DNA from: Gluconobacter kanchanaburiensis NBRC 103587
GTDB lineage: Bacteria > Pseudomonadota > Alphaproteobacteria > Acetobacterales > Acetobacteraceae
Length of the DNA: 64,000 nucleotides
Direction: 5' to 3'
Assembly (NCBI RefSeq): GCF_007988905.1
Contig: NZ_BJVA01000001.1
Location: 310,001 to 374,000, forward strand
Below are positions 16,284 to 26,707 of the stretch, in pieces. The position numbers were made by a program, and so were the translations under genes. Position 1 is the stretch's first letter. Each line of letters starts with the position of its first letter. A model generated the notes under the pieces. That model searched no databases. It had not been told where the DNA came from and saw only the letters and a list, made by a program, of their open reading frames with translations.

Positions 16284-17366
16284 TCAGATGTGACGGGTTT
16301 CCTGCCCCTGTCGCCACCGTGGAGTATTGACGGCGAGCCAGCGTCGCAGGGCCAGCGTAGCGCCAAGATCGGGAACAGTCCGGGACAGGAACGGCTCAGC
16401 GTTTTCGCCTGTGGCCAGTTTGAAATGGTGCAGATCTGCCCAGTGCCGGACGCCTGAATCTGAAACGGTTGCAGAGCACGCCCGGCTCCACTTCCCGACG
16501 ACTTCCGGGGGGGTCAGCATCGGCAGGGCGATTGCCATGGCTGTATCTGCGGAAGCGGAGACAGCCTGCCATGCGTGATAGAAGGGGCCTTCAGGAGCGC
16601 GGCGGCGTGCCTGCTGATAGGCTTCCAGAAAAATCGGAATGTTGCTCGAATGGGTGTCGGTCAGATCCCCGGTGTAATAGATCGCGCCTGTTCCTTCAGG
16701 CAGGTTGGCCAGAACGTCATCTAGCGGGCGATCGAGCGTGTACGGAGAAATTTGGACTGCATCCACGTCCCCGGCATGTAGGGCGCTTAGGGCTGCGGAA
16801 GAGTCGACGTAGCCCACGACCGGAATGGGGCGGAGGCCGAGTAATGACAGGCCCATCAGCGCATTCAGTTCCGGACCGCCGATATGGGAGACAGCCAGAC
16901 GCACCGGGTGATCATGGAAAAAACCCGTCAGACGGCTGCGAAGAGTCTTGTGCAGTTCGGTGCGTGCGATCACGACAGTGGTCGTGGATGCTACGAGAAC
17001 CGGCGTCCAGCGCCCGAAATCGTAGTGAACGCGCGTGTCCCCTGTCAGGGAGGCCAGTAGGGTGGATCCCGGGAAAGCGAGAGCAGTGTTGCCGTCGGGA
17101 GCGCTGTTGGCGTCGAACAGGTTGGCGGCGCGCACTCCGTCCTGACCGATATCGGGGGTCAGTTCGAGGGGGGTGTCCAGATCCAGGGATCGTGAGAGCG
17201 CGGCATTCGCGAGTTCTGCGAACTGTCCGGGAATGGAGGTTAGCGTGCCGCCCAGAAGAAGCTGCACGTCCGTTGCAGCGGCGGCCCATGCCGGGGTTTT
17301 CAGGCCGGAGGTCGCGCCTGCGAGGCCTGCCAGTCCCCCGAGGGCTGCACGTCGGGTCAGTTTCAC
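16284..17366 (-). CDS. Exported solute-binding-like protein (TctC/TAXI-like), Tat signal
   Basis: 360 residues starting with a twin-arginine signal ([15 protein letters not shown]) and cleavage near AWA-AAA. The body resembles periplasmic receptors of tripartite tricarboxylate transporters: [18 protein letters not shown], then [20 protein letters not shown], a typical G-x-x-x-a-x-x-A-l-x-x-G-x-v-D stretch. No TctA/TctB-type membrane genes are near, so the ligand and the partner are unknown. Its ATG overlaps the hemF stop (ATGA), implying translational coupling to hemF. Family assignment is tentative. Confidence 0.6.
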   Translation of the reverse strand: MKLTRRAALGGLAGLAGATSGLKTPAWAAAATDVQLLLGGTLTSIPGQFAELANAALSRSLDLDTPLELTPDIGQDGVRAANLFDANSAPDGNTALAFPGSTLLASLTGDTRVHYDFGRWTPVLVASTTTVVIARTELHKTLRSRLTGFFHDHPVRLAVSHIGGPELNALMGLSLLGLRPIPVVGYVDSSAALSALHAGDVDAVQISPYTLDRPLDDVLANLPEGTGAIYYTGDLTDTHSSNIPIFLEAYQQARRRAPEGPFYHAWQAVSASADTAMAIALPMLTPPEVVGKWSRACSATVSDSGVRHWADLHHFKLATGENAEPFLSRTVPDLGATLALRRWLAVNTPRWRQGQETRHI

Positions 17367-18280
17367 GGCCAGCGGACTTCCGGCGGCATGCTCATGAGAA
17401 TGGCCTCAGTATTGCCGCCCGTTTTGAGGCCGAACAGCGTGCCGCGGTCATGGAGGAGATTGAATTCCACGTAGCGGCCACGTCGGATCAGTTGTGCGTC
17501 CCTGTCGGCATCCGTCCAGGGTGTGAACATACGGCGGCGTACGACCGCAGGATAGGCATCATGAAACGCCATGCCGACATCCCGGGTAAACGCGAAATCA
17601 AGATCGGCGTCGCCAGTGTAGAATTGATCGTAGAAAATGCCGCCCAGACCGCGCGGTTCGTTGCGGTGATGCAGATGGAAATACCGGTCACACCATTCCT
17701 TGAAGCGGGGATAGTGCTCCGGATCGTGCCGGTTGCAGGCATCTTCGAAGGATTTGTGGAAATAGGCCGCGTCTGACTGTGCTTCTGCGCTTTCGGGGAA
17801 CATCGGGGTGATGTCGCCGCCGCCGCCGAACCAGCCCTTGGTCGTGATGATCATGCGCGTGTTGAAATGCGCCGCGCTGACATGCGGGTTGCACGGATGG
17901 GCGACGAGCGAAACGCCGGTTGCGAAAAAGCGCGGGTCTTCGTCGGCGCCGGGGATATTCTTGCGGAATTCTGGGGAGAATTCGCCCCAGACGGTCGAGA
18001 CGTTGACGCCGACTTTTTCAAACACGCGCCCACGCATGACAGACATCACACCGGCCCCGCCTTCGGGGCGGCTCCAGGCCGTGCGCTCGAAGCGGCCGGG
18101 AGCGGTGCGGTCACGCAGGACCTGCGATCCACCTTCAGCGGCTTCGTCTTCGAGTTTTTCGTAGGACGCGCAGATACGGTCACGGAGGGTTTCGAACCAG
18201 GCTTTGGCGTCCTGCTTGAGGGCGTCGTGAGGCACGTCTGGACGAACGGTTTCGACGAAACCGGGGCTGATCTGGTCCAT
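17363..18280 (-). CDS. hemF: Oxygen-dependent coproporphyrinogen III oxidase
   Basis: Converts coproporphyrinogen III to protoporphyrinogen IX with O2. Signatures [42 protein letters not shown] and the C-terminal [16 protein letters not shown] are all present, including the conserved active-site residues. The 305 residues are typical. The oxygen-dependent form fits an obligate aerobe. It is divergent from mtnP across 275 bases with no clear operator, and its end overlaps an exported binding-protein-like gene. Confidence 0.96.
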   Translation of the reverse strand: MDQISPGFVETVRPDVPHDALKQDAKAWFETLRDRICASYEKLEDEAAEGGSQVLRDRTAPGRFERTAWSRPEGGAGVMSVMRGRVFEKVGVNVSTVWGEFSPEFRKNIPGADEDPRFFATGVSLVAHPCNPHVSAAHFNTRMIITTKGWFGGGGDITPMFPESAEAQSDAAYFHKSFEDACNRHDPEHYPRFKEWCDRYFHLHHRNEPRGLGGIFYDQFYTGDADLDFAFTRDVGMAFHDAYPAVVRRRMFTPWTDADRDAQLIRRGRYVEFNLLHDRGTLFGLKTGGNTEAILMSMPPEVRWP

Positions 18281-18555
18281 TTTTTCTTCCCCCGTCTATA
18301 CAGGACAAAACTTCGTTACGCGCAGTGTCCTAGCAAATCGTGCCGTCGCCGAACAGTTAGCTGATGCATGCCTGCCGGTGATCCGTGGCGGGACGATGGC
18401 GCAAAGACGTTTTTCATTTCGTAAAAATGGCAGCGTTTTGTGAAAAAGTTTCTCTGAATGCTGAAATACACCGGGTATGGGCCGCAAGGCTTGCGTGTCG
18501 GGCCGTCTCGTGGTCCAGAACTGGCGAGCAGATCAACCACCAGTCAGGAACAGAC

Positions 18556-19440
18556 ATGTCTTCGGAACAGGAAATCCAGCCCGTCATCGGTGTGATCGGT
18601 GGCTCGGGACTATATGATATCGACGGACTCGAGAACAAGGAGTGGCGCCGGGTGGAAACGCCCTGGGGTGAGCCGTCCGACGAACTGCTGTTCGGCACTT
18701 TTGAAGGCGTGCAGTGCGTGTTTCTGCCGCGTCATGGGCGGGGGCATCCCATTCCGCCGTCGCGCCTGAATTTTCGCGCCAATATCGATGCACTCAAACG
18801 TGCGGGTGTAACGGATATCCTGTCACTTTCGGCGGTGGGATCGCTCAAGGAAGAGCTGCCGCCGGGGCATTTCGTGCTGGTGGACCAGTTCATCGACCGT
18901 AGCTTCGCACGTGAGAAGAGCTTTTTCGACACGGGCTGTGTGGCGCATGTCGGGATGGCGGATCCGGTTTCGGCACGCGTGCTGGATGTGGTGCAGGGCG
19001 AGGCAAGTGCGCTTGGTATTCCGTTCACACGGGGCGGGACGTATCTGGTGATGGAAGGTCCGCAGTTCTCCACACGCGCAGAGAGCGAACTGTACCGATC
19101 CTGGGGTTGCTCGGTCGTGGGTATGACGAACATGCCGGAAGCCAAGCTCGCACGCGAAGCAGAGATGAACTACGCGACTGTTGCAATGGTCACGGATTTC
19201 GACTGCTGGCATACCGAGCATGACAGCGTGACGGTCGAGGCGGTCGTGAAGGTCATGACGGGCAATGCGGAGAATGCGCGTCGTCTTGTGAAGGCTGTTA
19301 TTCCAGCTTTAGGCAAGAAGCGTCCGGTTGATGCAAGTGCCGAACGGGCTCTGGATCATGCGATCATTACGGCGCCTGCCGCGCGCGACCCGAAGCTGGT
19401 TGCAAAGCTCGATGCCGTTGCGGGCCGTGTTCTGAAGTAG
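18556..19440 (+). CDS. mtnP: S-methyl-5'-thioadenosine phosphorylase
   Basis: Purine-nucleoside-phosphorylase-fold enzyme (class PNP/MTAP) that cleaves methylthioadenosine with phosphate in methionine salvage. GVIGGSGLYDI, the phosphate-binding FLPRHGRGHPIPP, LSAVGSLKEELPPG, VMEGPQFSTRAES and VGMTNMPEAKLAREAE are the expected motifs, with the TNxPE substrate loop. ATG 18556 gives 294 residues and is preceded by AGGAA; the frame extends upstream without family resemblance. No other mtn genes are adjacent. Confidence 0.95.
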   Translation: MSSEQEIQPVIGVIGGSGLYDIDGLENKEWRRVETPWGEPSDELLFGTFEGVQCVFLPRHGRGHPIPPSRLNFRANIDALKRAGVTDILSLSAVGSLKEELPPGHFVLVDQFIDRSFAREKSFFDTGCVAHVGMADPVSARVLDVVQGEASALGIPFTRGGTYLVMEGPQFSTRAESELYRSWGCSVVGMTNMPEAKLAREAEMNYATVAMVTDFDCWHTEHDSVTVEAVVKVMTGNAENARRLVKAVIPALGKKRPVDASAERALDHAIITAPAARDPKLVAKLDAVAGRVLK

Positions 19441-19458
19441 GGCCGAAGCCCTGTAGTT

Positions 19459-19481
19459 GCCGCGCCTTTGTCAGGCGCGGC
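19459..19481. terminator. GC-rich hairpin between convergent mtnP and the DUF2934 gene
   Basis: GCCGCGCCT / AGGCGCGGC forms a 9-bp stem with the loop TTGTC. There is no U run, so it may be a weak terminator or an mRNA 3'-end stabilising hairpin. Confidence 0.5.
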
Positions 19482-19492
19482 GTGAATCACAC

Positions 19493-19756
19493 TCAGTCGA
19501 AATTGTGGTTCGGGTCTGCGTTCAGGTCGATGCCTGCACGCGCATCATCAATTTCTACGCCGTCCAGTTCTACCGGCGGCAGATCCTTGACCGGGGTGCC
19601 CTGCGGCACGCCTTTGATGGCGATCAGATCGGTCGCTTTTTCGAGGTAGGCTTCGGGGCCACCGTCCGGCTTTCCGTCGGCTTCCCACAGAAGGTGCGCT
19701 TCGTGTCGGATCGCGGCGTCGCGCTTGGGATCGTCTTTGAGCGGATTGGTGCTCAT
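19493..19756 (-). CDS. Small DUF2934-type protein
   Basis: 87 residues, acidic, no signal. The segment DAAIRHEAHLLWEADGKPDG matches the DUF2934 pattern (IRxRAYxLWExxGxPxG), with the residues GPEAYLEKA following as usual. ATG 19756 is preceded by AGGAG eight bases away; the frame extension to 19846 is not supported. Function unknown. Confidence 0.78.
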   Translation of the reverse strand: MSTNPLKDDPKRDAAIRHEAHLLWEADGKPDGGPEAYLEKATDLIAIKGVPQGTPVKDLPPVELDGVEIDDARAGIDLNADPNHNFD

Positions 19757-19876
19757 CTTGAAACTCCTGTCTGATCCGGTGCGGTATTGGCCGGAATTGC
19801 CATCGTTATAAAACCCCTCCAACGGTTTTGCGACATGCTGTGTCATCGGAAGGGGTGCCTGAAGGACGCAATGACC

Positions 19877-20587
19877 TCAGGCGAGGTTGGTTTTCAGGAA
19901 ATCGATGCTGCGGGACCAGGCGAGATCGCGGGCATCACGGTTGAAGCTCGGGCGCTCGGGGCAGCCGAAACCGTGACCGGCATCGTCATAGACATATTCC
20001 TCGACCTCGGGGCGGGTATCGCGGATCTTCTGAACTTCGGTATGGGGAATGGAGGAATCCTCCCCACCGAAATGTAGTTCGACCGGACAATGCGGTGCAG
20101 TTTCGATATGGTTGGCGATGCCGCCGCCATACCAGCTTACGGCTGCGTCCACCTCATGAGTGCGCGTCGCGGTCAGCCAGGCGAGCAGACCGCCCCAGCA
20201 GAAGCCGATGATGCCGATTTTTTTGTGCCCGGCATCGCGCAGGGACTGCACGCAGGCGGTGATGTCGGCCAGCGTTTTGTCGGATGGAATCTTGCTACGG
20301 AGTTCGAGGCCTTCCTTCACGCCGTTCTGTGAATAGGGTAGCACAACGTCGGTTTTCGCGCGGTCGAAAGCTGCGGGCGCAAGGACGTGGAAACCTTTCG
20401 ATGCGAAGTCGTTGCAGACATTGCGGATGTGATCGGTGAGGCCGAAAATTTCCTGCATAACGACGAGGGCGAAGGGCGACTCCGCTGAGCCTGTTTCCCA
20501 GGCACCAAAGCTATGTCCGTCTGTTGCCGTCAGGGTCACCATCTGGCCTGAAACGGGGGTTTTCTTGTCTGCGGGGCTGTGTTTCAT
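19877..20587 (-). CDS. Dienelactone hydrolase family protein
   Basis: 236-residue cytoplasmic alpha/beta hydrolase. VVMQEIFGLTDHIRNVCNDF, the nucleophile elbow GFCWGG (Cys instead of Ser, as in carboxymethylenebutenolidase), Asp in FGGEDSSIP and His in DAGHGFGC make up the family's Cys-Asp-His triad. The true substrate is unknown, since many members are not dienelactonases. ATG 20587 is the first Met that gives a normal length; the frame extends upstream to 20674 across the divergent DUF4169 gene. Confidence 0.88.
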   Translation of the reverse strand: MKHSPADKKTPVSGQMVTLTATDGHSFGAWETGSAESPFALVVMQEIFGLTDHIRNVCNDFASKGFHVLAPAAFDRAKTDVVLPYSQNGVKEGLELRSKIPSDKTLADITACVQSLRDAGHKKIGIIGFCWGGLLAWLTATRTHEVDAAVSWYGGGIANHIETAPHCPVELHFGGEDSSIPHTEVQKIRDTRPEVEEYVYDDAGHGFGCPERPSFNRDARDLAWSRSIDFLKTNLA

Positions 20588-20630
20588 GTCTGTGTGTCCA
20601 ATTCTTTTGCTGCCGGGAAGGCCATGAGCC

Positions 20631-20825
20631 GTGAGCGACATCATTAATCTCCGTCGGGAACGTAAACGCCGCAAGGGGATTGAAGATGCGCGGCTGGCAG
20701 ATGCGAACCGGAGACTGCATGGACGTACAAAGGGCCAGAAGGTTTTGGAAAAGCAGGAGAAAGACCGTCTGAATGTTCTGCTGGACGGGCGGAAACTTTC
20801 TCGGGACGACAGCGAGACTCCTTGA
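20631..20825 (+). CDS. Small basic protein, DUF4169-like
   Basis: 64 residues, very rich in Arg/Lys, beginning SDIINLRRERKRRKG, the opening typical of DUF4169 (x-I-I-N-L-R-x-x-R-K). The start is GTG 20631. Its stop codon (20823-20825) lies inside the -35 region of the groES promoter. Function unknown. Confidence 0.72.
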   Translation: MSDIINLRRERKRRKGIEDARLADANRRLHGRTKGQKVLEKQEKDRLNVLLDGRKLSRDDSETP

Positions 20826-20850
20826 CGAAAAAGGCATGGGGGCCTATCTC
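20822..20850 (+). promoter_or_regulatory. Predicted heat-shock (RpoH-type) promoter of groESL
   Basis: CTTGACG (-35, TTGACG at 20822-20827) and CCTATCTC (-10, TATCTC at 20845-20850) with a 17-base spacer resemble the alphaproteobacterial sigma-32 pattern CTTG-N17-CYTATNT as well as a weak sigma-70 site. It lies directly before the CIRCE element. Confidence 0.6.
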
Positions 20851-20851
20851 A

Positions 20852-20878
20852 TTGGCACTCTCCATGCGAGAGTGCCAA
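20852..20878. promoter_or_regulatory. CIRCE element (HrcA operator)
   Basis: TTGGCACTC - nine bases - GAGTGCCAA, a perfect inverted repeat that differs from the consensus TTAGCACTC-N9-GAGTGCTAA by one symmetrical base per arm. HrcA bound here would repress groESL in the absence of heat stress. Confidence 0.95.
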
Positions 20879-20955
20879 AATGCACTGCAGTCATTGAGTG
20901 CAGCAACCCGGTCACGCTGCTTTGTACAAGGGTGTGGCCATAAATGGAGCGATCC

Positions 20956-21246
20956 ATGACGAAGTTTCGTCCCCTTCATGACCGCGTGGTGGTCCGTCGC
21001 CTGACGGGCGAAGAGAAGACCGCTGGCGGCATCATCATTCCTGACACCGCCAAGGACAAGCCGACCGAAGGCGAAGTCGTTTCCGTCGGCCCGGGTGCCC
21101 GCAACGAGCAGGGCCAGATCGTGGCTCTGGACGTCAAGGCTGGTGACAAGGTGCTGTTCGGCAAGTGGTCCGGCACCGAGGTCAAGATCGACGGCGAAGA
21201 GCTGCTGATCATGAAAGAGAGCGACATCATGGGTGTGATCGGCTGA
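20956..21246 (+). CDS. groES: Co-chaperonin GroES
   Basis: 96-residue lid of the GroEL chamber. [13 protein letters not shown], the mobile loop [18 protein letters not shown] and the ending ILMKESDI-like [14 protein letters not shown] are standard. ATG 20956 is preceded by GGAG at 7 bases. The CIRCE element and the heat-shock-type promoter lie about 80-130 bases upstream, and groEL follows after 50 bases. Confidence 0.98.
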   Translation: MTKFRPLHDRVVVRRLTGEEKTAGGIIIPDTAKDKPTEGEVVSVGPGARNEQGQIVALDVKAGDKVLFGKWSGTEVKIDGEELLIMKESDIMGVIG

Positions 21247-21272
21247 TCAGCCGTCCCCGTTTCCTCTCGTAA

Positions 21273-22937
<1,665 letters not shown>

Positions 22938-23002
22938 TCGAAGCCCGGTCTGCCTCCTGCCTCTTCCTGAGAAGAGGCGGGGATGCCTGATCTGTTGCAA
23001 GA

Positions 23003-23037
23003 AAGCCTCTGCCCTTCGGGGAAGGGGCTTTTTTTAT
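23003..23037 (+). terminator. Terminator after groEL
   Basis: AAGCC-TCTG-CCCTTC / GAAGGGGCTT pairs with a small internal mismatch around the loop GGG and is followed by seven T residues. Confidence 0.75.
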
Positions 23038-23079
23038 TTTAGTTTTGTTGCTGAATCCAAACGAAAAACCTGGGCCGGG

Positions 23080-23085
23080 TATAAT
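23080..23085 (+). promoter_or_regulatory. Possible -10 box for the TonB-dependent receptor gene
   Basis: A perfect TATAAT lies 130 bases before the ATG at 23216. No matching -35 is found 16-18 bases upstream, so it is a weak candidate that may need an activator. Confidence 0.3.
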
Positions 23086-23149
23086 CGTTGCATTTATCAC
23101 ACATGTTGCATCCAAGTGCTCTCTGGAAGCATGGCTGGTATGTATTTTT

Positions 23150-23162
23150 CGTGACAGTCACG
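23150..23162. promoter_or_regulatory. 13-base palindrome in the receptor leader
   Basis: CGTGAC-A-GTCACG is a perfect odd palindrome between the possible -10 box and the receptor start, a position suited to an operator. No regulator can be named. Confidence 0.35.
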
Positions 23163-23215
23163 CTCTGAGATCTTTAGACAGGGAACAACATTTTTCTGAA
23201 GGATTTTGTTCTTTG

Positions 23216-26176
23216 ATGAGCACATCTCGTCGCCACTTGTTGCTGTGTGCATCAATTCTCGGAGTTGGGACCCTGTCAGGAACGGCTTTCGCCGCTTCCA
23301 CGACACAGCCGGAACATCGTTCCCACAGGGCTGTGCATCACAAGGCAGCCGCTTCGACGACTGTTGCAAAACCTGCTGTTGCGCCCCTGCAATCCGTGTC
23401 TGTGCCTGTCGCCACGACGGCCCCAACCTCTGCCAGCCGCCGTCGTGCTGCTGTTCTTGAGGCGCAGGGCGTTTCGGGTGGTTCCGAGCGTATGGTCGTT
23501 ACGGGATCGGCGCTTGCCTCCTCGAACAACCAGAACGCCAACCCTGTCCAGATCGTGACGGCCAAGCAGATTCAGCAGACTGGCGCCACGACGCTCAGTG
23601 ACTTCTTCGCGCGTATTCCGTCTATCGGTGGGACAGGGTCAAACAACGCGGAAACCAACGGTACGGGCGGTGCGTCCTGCACAGACATCCGTAACCTTGG
23701 CTCCAACCGCGTGCTGGTCCTGATCGATGGCAAGCGTGCCACGCTGAATGGTCAGACGAATTGCATCGATCTGAACGCGCTGCCGGTTCAGCAGATCGCC
23801 AGCGTCGAAATCCTCAAGGATGGCGGTTCCGAACTGTATGGAGCGGATGCTGTGTCGGGCGTCATCAACATCAAGATGCGTCATAATCTCTCGGATGGAA
23901 ACATCACGGTCCGTGGTGGCATTACCGGGCAAGGCGACAACGATACAGGCATGATTTCCGCCTACAAGGGCTGGAACTTCGATCATGACAAAGGCAACCT
24001 CACGCTGTTCGGTCAGTACATGACCCAGGGTGGTGTACTGCAGCGTAACCGCAGCTGGGCCAACCCGGTGCAGCTGTCCGATAATCCGCTGGGTTCGGGT
24101 GGAGAGTCCTTCGGATCCGGTTATTCCAACTACACGCATGTCCAGAGCGCATCTGGCTTGAGTGCTGCAGTTGCGCCGGACGGCAAGACGGTGAGTAGCT
24201 GGGGTGCGAACGACCGTTATGACTATGGGCGGCATCAGAGCCTGCTCAACCAGCTTCAGGATGCCAGCCTCTCGGGTGATTTCCACTACGAGTTCAACAG
24301 GCATGCCAACCTGTACTCCAATGTGATGTACTCGCATCGGACCAGCTCCACCTATATGGCAGCCGAGCCGTTTGACGGTTCTGTCCAGCCAAGCACGCTG
24401 CCGTCCGTTCTGACTGTGCCGGCCAATGATCCGAACAACCCGTTCGGTCAGGACGTGGACATCACAAAGCGTCTGACGGAGCTCGGGGACCGCCGCGACG
24501 AGAACGCAACCGACACGGTCACGGCCAAGGTGGGTGTGAATGGTGAGATTGCTTACGGCTGGAATTACGACCTGTCGTATACCTACGGTTCCAACATGTC
24601 GACGGATCATCTGGAGAACGTGGGGTCGTACACGAAGCTGCTGAACGCCTATGGTCTACAGCAGGTTGACCCGTCCAGCGCGACGAGTGCTCTGGTTTAT
24701 AACCCGTCGGTTTGCCCGTCTTTCGGGTGCAGCAATCCGTTCGGGACGATGGGCAGCCAGGCTGCATCCTACGTCAACTACAACACGAACACGCATTCGC
24801 ATTACCAGCTTCGTGACTGGAACCTGCGCATCAACAACAACCACGTGACGACGATGCCCTGGAAGGGCGGCGGCGATCTGGGTATTGCGGTGGGCTTCGA
24901 GCATCGTGGTGAGCAACTGACCAACACGCCTGATGAACTGATCAGCAGCGGTCAGAGTCTGACCAACACGGTTCTGCCGACCAGCGGTGGCTTCGACGTG
25001 ACGGAAGGTTATGCGGAAGCCAAGGCGACGTTGCTGAAGAACGTCTTCCTTGCGAAGGATCTGACGGTTGACGTGCAGGGGCGTGCGTCTGGTTACAGCA
25101 CGACGTCGGATACGGCGAAGAACTGGAAGGCCTCCATCAACTGGGCCCCGACGCAGGATATCCGTTTCCGCGGTACGATCGGTACCTCCTATCGTCAGCC
25201 GAACGTCTATGAGCTGTATGGCGGCCAGTCGCTCAGCTACAACCTTGCCAACGATCCGTGTGATGCGGGTCAGGTCGGCAACTATGGTGCTGCTTCGGCG
25301 ACGGTTGCGGCGACCTGTGCAAAGCAGGGCATCAACACCTCTACGTTCCATCAGTCCGGTACTGGCCAGGTTCCGACGCTGGGTGGCGGTAATGCACATC
25401 TGGCACCTGAAATCGGACGGACCTACACGTTCGGTACGATCATAACGCCGCGTTGGATCCCGAACCTCTCTATTTCCGGTGAGTTCTGGCACTATTCGGT
25501 CAACCACACGATTAGCGCGCTTCCGACGCAGTATATTCTGGACGCATGTTACAAGGGCACCAGTCCGTCGCTGTGCAATTCGGTAAACCGCCTATCGAAT
25601 GGCCAGATCAATACGGTATCGGCGACGGACCAGAACACAGGCGCTCTGCATGAAAGCGGTGTGGACTTTGATTTCGACTACCGTATCCGTGTGGCACGTC
25701 GTGATGTCCTCTCGGTATCCAACAACTTCCAGTACCTGCTGAACTACACGCAGCAACTCGTTCCGGGCGGTCCGTTCACCAACTACACAGGTGCGCTGCT
25801 GTATGCCGGTGGTCCGAACAACGGCAATGCATCCTATGGCATTCCGCGCGTTCGTGATTATGCGACCTTCGGCTGGACCCATGGTGCGTTCACGGCGACC
25901 TATATGGTGCAGTTCATCGGCGGGATGCGCTGGAACGATCAGACCGAGTTCCTGAACTCTACGTCGGCTGGCCGTTACAAGACGCCGATGATGATCGAAC
26001 AGGATCTGACGCTGGCATACCGCTGGAAGAAGTGGAACTTCGAGAGCGGCATCAACAACATCACCAACAAGAAGCCGCCATTCGTGGCCAGTGGCGTGGA
26101 TAACAGCGCCGGCGCGACCTATGGCAGCTTCTATCAGGGACGTTATTTCTTCCTGCAGGCCGGTTTGAACTTCTGA
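23216..26176 (+). CDS. TonB-dependent outer-membrane receptor
   Basis: 986 residues. Signal peptide MSTSRRHLLLCASILGVG... cleaved near AFA-AST, then an Ala/Thr/Pro-rich spacer, a TonB-box-like RMVVTGSAL, a plug domain (NANPVQIVTAKQIQQTGATT through SVEILKDGGSELYGADAVSG) and a long barrel ending FFLQAGLNF with the C-terminal Phe needed for outer-membrane insertion. It takes up a substrate across the outer membrane with TonB-ExbBD energy; the ligand is not evident, and no iron-siderophore genes flank it. ATG 23216 is chosen for the signal peptide; the frame is open further upstream. A Cys pair in the plug could be disulfide bonded. Its closest-looking family is the large group of receptors with LxxxPVQIVTA plugs. 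Confidence 0.93.
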   Translation: MSTSRRHLLLCASILGVGTLSGTAFAASTTQPEHRSHRAVHHKAAASTTVAKPAVAPLQSVSVPVATTAPTSASRRRAAVLEAQGVSGGSERMVVTGSALASSNNQNANPVQIVTAKQIQQTGATTLSDFFARIPSIGGTGSNNAETNGTGGASCTDIRNLGSNRVLVLIDGKRATLNGQTNCIDLNALPVQQIASVEILKDGGSELYGADAVSGVINIKMRHNLSDGNITVRGGITGQGDNDTGMISAYKGWNFDHDKGNLTLFGQYMTQGGVLQRNRSWANPVQLSDNPLGSGGESFGSGYSNYTHVQSASGLSAAVAPDGKTVSSWGANDRYDYGRHQSLLNQLQDASLSGDFHYEFNRHANLYSNVMYSHRTSSTYMAAEPFDGSVQPSTLPSVLTVPANDPNNPFGQDVDITKRLTELGDRRDENATDTVTAKVGVNGEIAYGWNYDLSYTYGSNMSTDHLENVGSYTKLLNAYGLQQVDPSSATSALVYNPSVCPSFGCSNPFGTMGSQAASYVNYNTNTHSHYQLRDWNLRINNNHVTTMPWKGGGDLGIAVGFEHRGEQLTNTPDELISSGQSLTNTVLPTSGGFDVTEGYAEAKATLLKNVFLAKDLTVDVQGRASGYSTTSDTAKNWKASINWAPTQDIRFRGTIGTSYRQPNVYELYGGQSLSYNLANDPCDAGQVGNYGAASATVAATCAKQGINTSTFHQSGTGQVPTLGGGNAHLAPEIGRTYTFGTIITPRWIPNLSISGEFWHYSVNHTISALPTQYILDACYKGTSPSLCNSVNRLSNGQINTVSATDQNTGALHESGVDFDFDYRIRVARRDVLSVSNNFQYLLNYTQQLVPGGPFTNYTGALLYAGGPNNGNASYGIPRVRDYATFGWTHGAFTATYMVQFIGGMRWNDQTEFLNSTSAGRYKTPMMIEQDLTLAYRWKKWNFESGINNITNKKPPFVASGVDNSAGATYGSFYQGRYFFLQAGLNF

Positions 26177-26223
26177 TCCTGTCAGTCTGAAAAACGGCCT
26201 GGATCTTTCGGGGTCCTGAAGAG

Positions 26224-26253
26224 CCCCCGGCCTGTGTGGTCGGGGGTTTTTTT
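26224..26253 (+). terminator. Terminator after the TonB-dependent receptor gene
   Basis: CCCCCGGCC / GGTCGGGGG (one G-U pair) with the loop TGTGT, followed by seven T residues. Confidence 0.85.
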
Positions 26254-26707
26254 GTGCGAGTTTTTCGGGGCGAGGGGAGGAGCGCGATTTCCTGATTGAT
26301 GGCCGCTAAAACATGTCGAAATGTAACTGGATTCTTGGAGAGAGGCTCATGCGTGGGAATATCGACGATCTTGCAGCGCTGATCAGGGAGGCTGAAGGCG
26401 GTTGTAAGCACCTTCTGGAGAAGTTCGCGGTGTTTTGCGATTAGGCTTTTCCGCGCCAGACGACAGTGTCGCGCATGAGTGAGGCGGGTTGAAGTAGACG
26501 GGCAATTTCGGGAGATGGGCTGTCAGGCCGTACATGGAGGCGGACCGAAAGATCCTTGAACTCGTGACAGATAACGTCACCGATGGCGCAGAACGACAGG
26601 CTCGCGGTCGAGCGGACGTACGAGCAGGAACAGGAACTACGCCAGCTTTATGATCGCCTGGCCAGCAGTATGCGAAGTCTGTCGCAGCATTCGGTTCGGC
26701 CTTTGGG
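26254..26707. other. Gene-poor gap with short ORFs, possibly decayed
   Basis: Between the receptor terminator and the end of the helicase gene I see no convincing gene. Two short plus-strand frames stand out: 26349-26444 (31 codons, start MRGNIDDLAALIREAEGG) and 26583-26717 (44 codons, MAQNDRLAVERTYEQEQELR), the second helical and charged, overlapping the helicase 3' end by ten bases. A third frame from ATG 26534 (MEADRKILELVTDNVTDG) ends within 40 codons. None has a good Shine-Dalgarno. They may be remnants of one frameshifted gene or chance. Confidence 0.35.

Noticed and set aside
23639-25507. Minus-strand frames of 283 and 323 codons opposite the TonB-dependent receptor
   Set aside because: The receptor reading frame is intact with signal peptide, plug and C-terminal Phe. 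The antisense frames are shadows.
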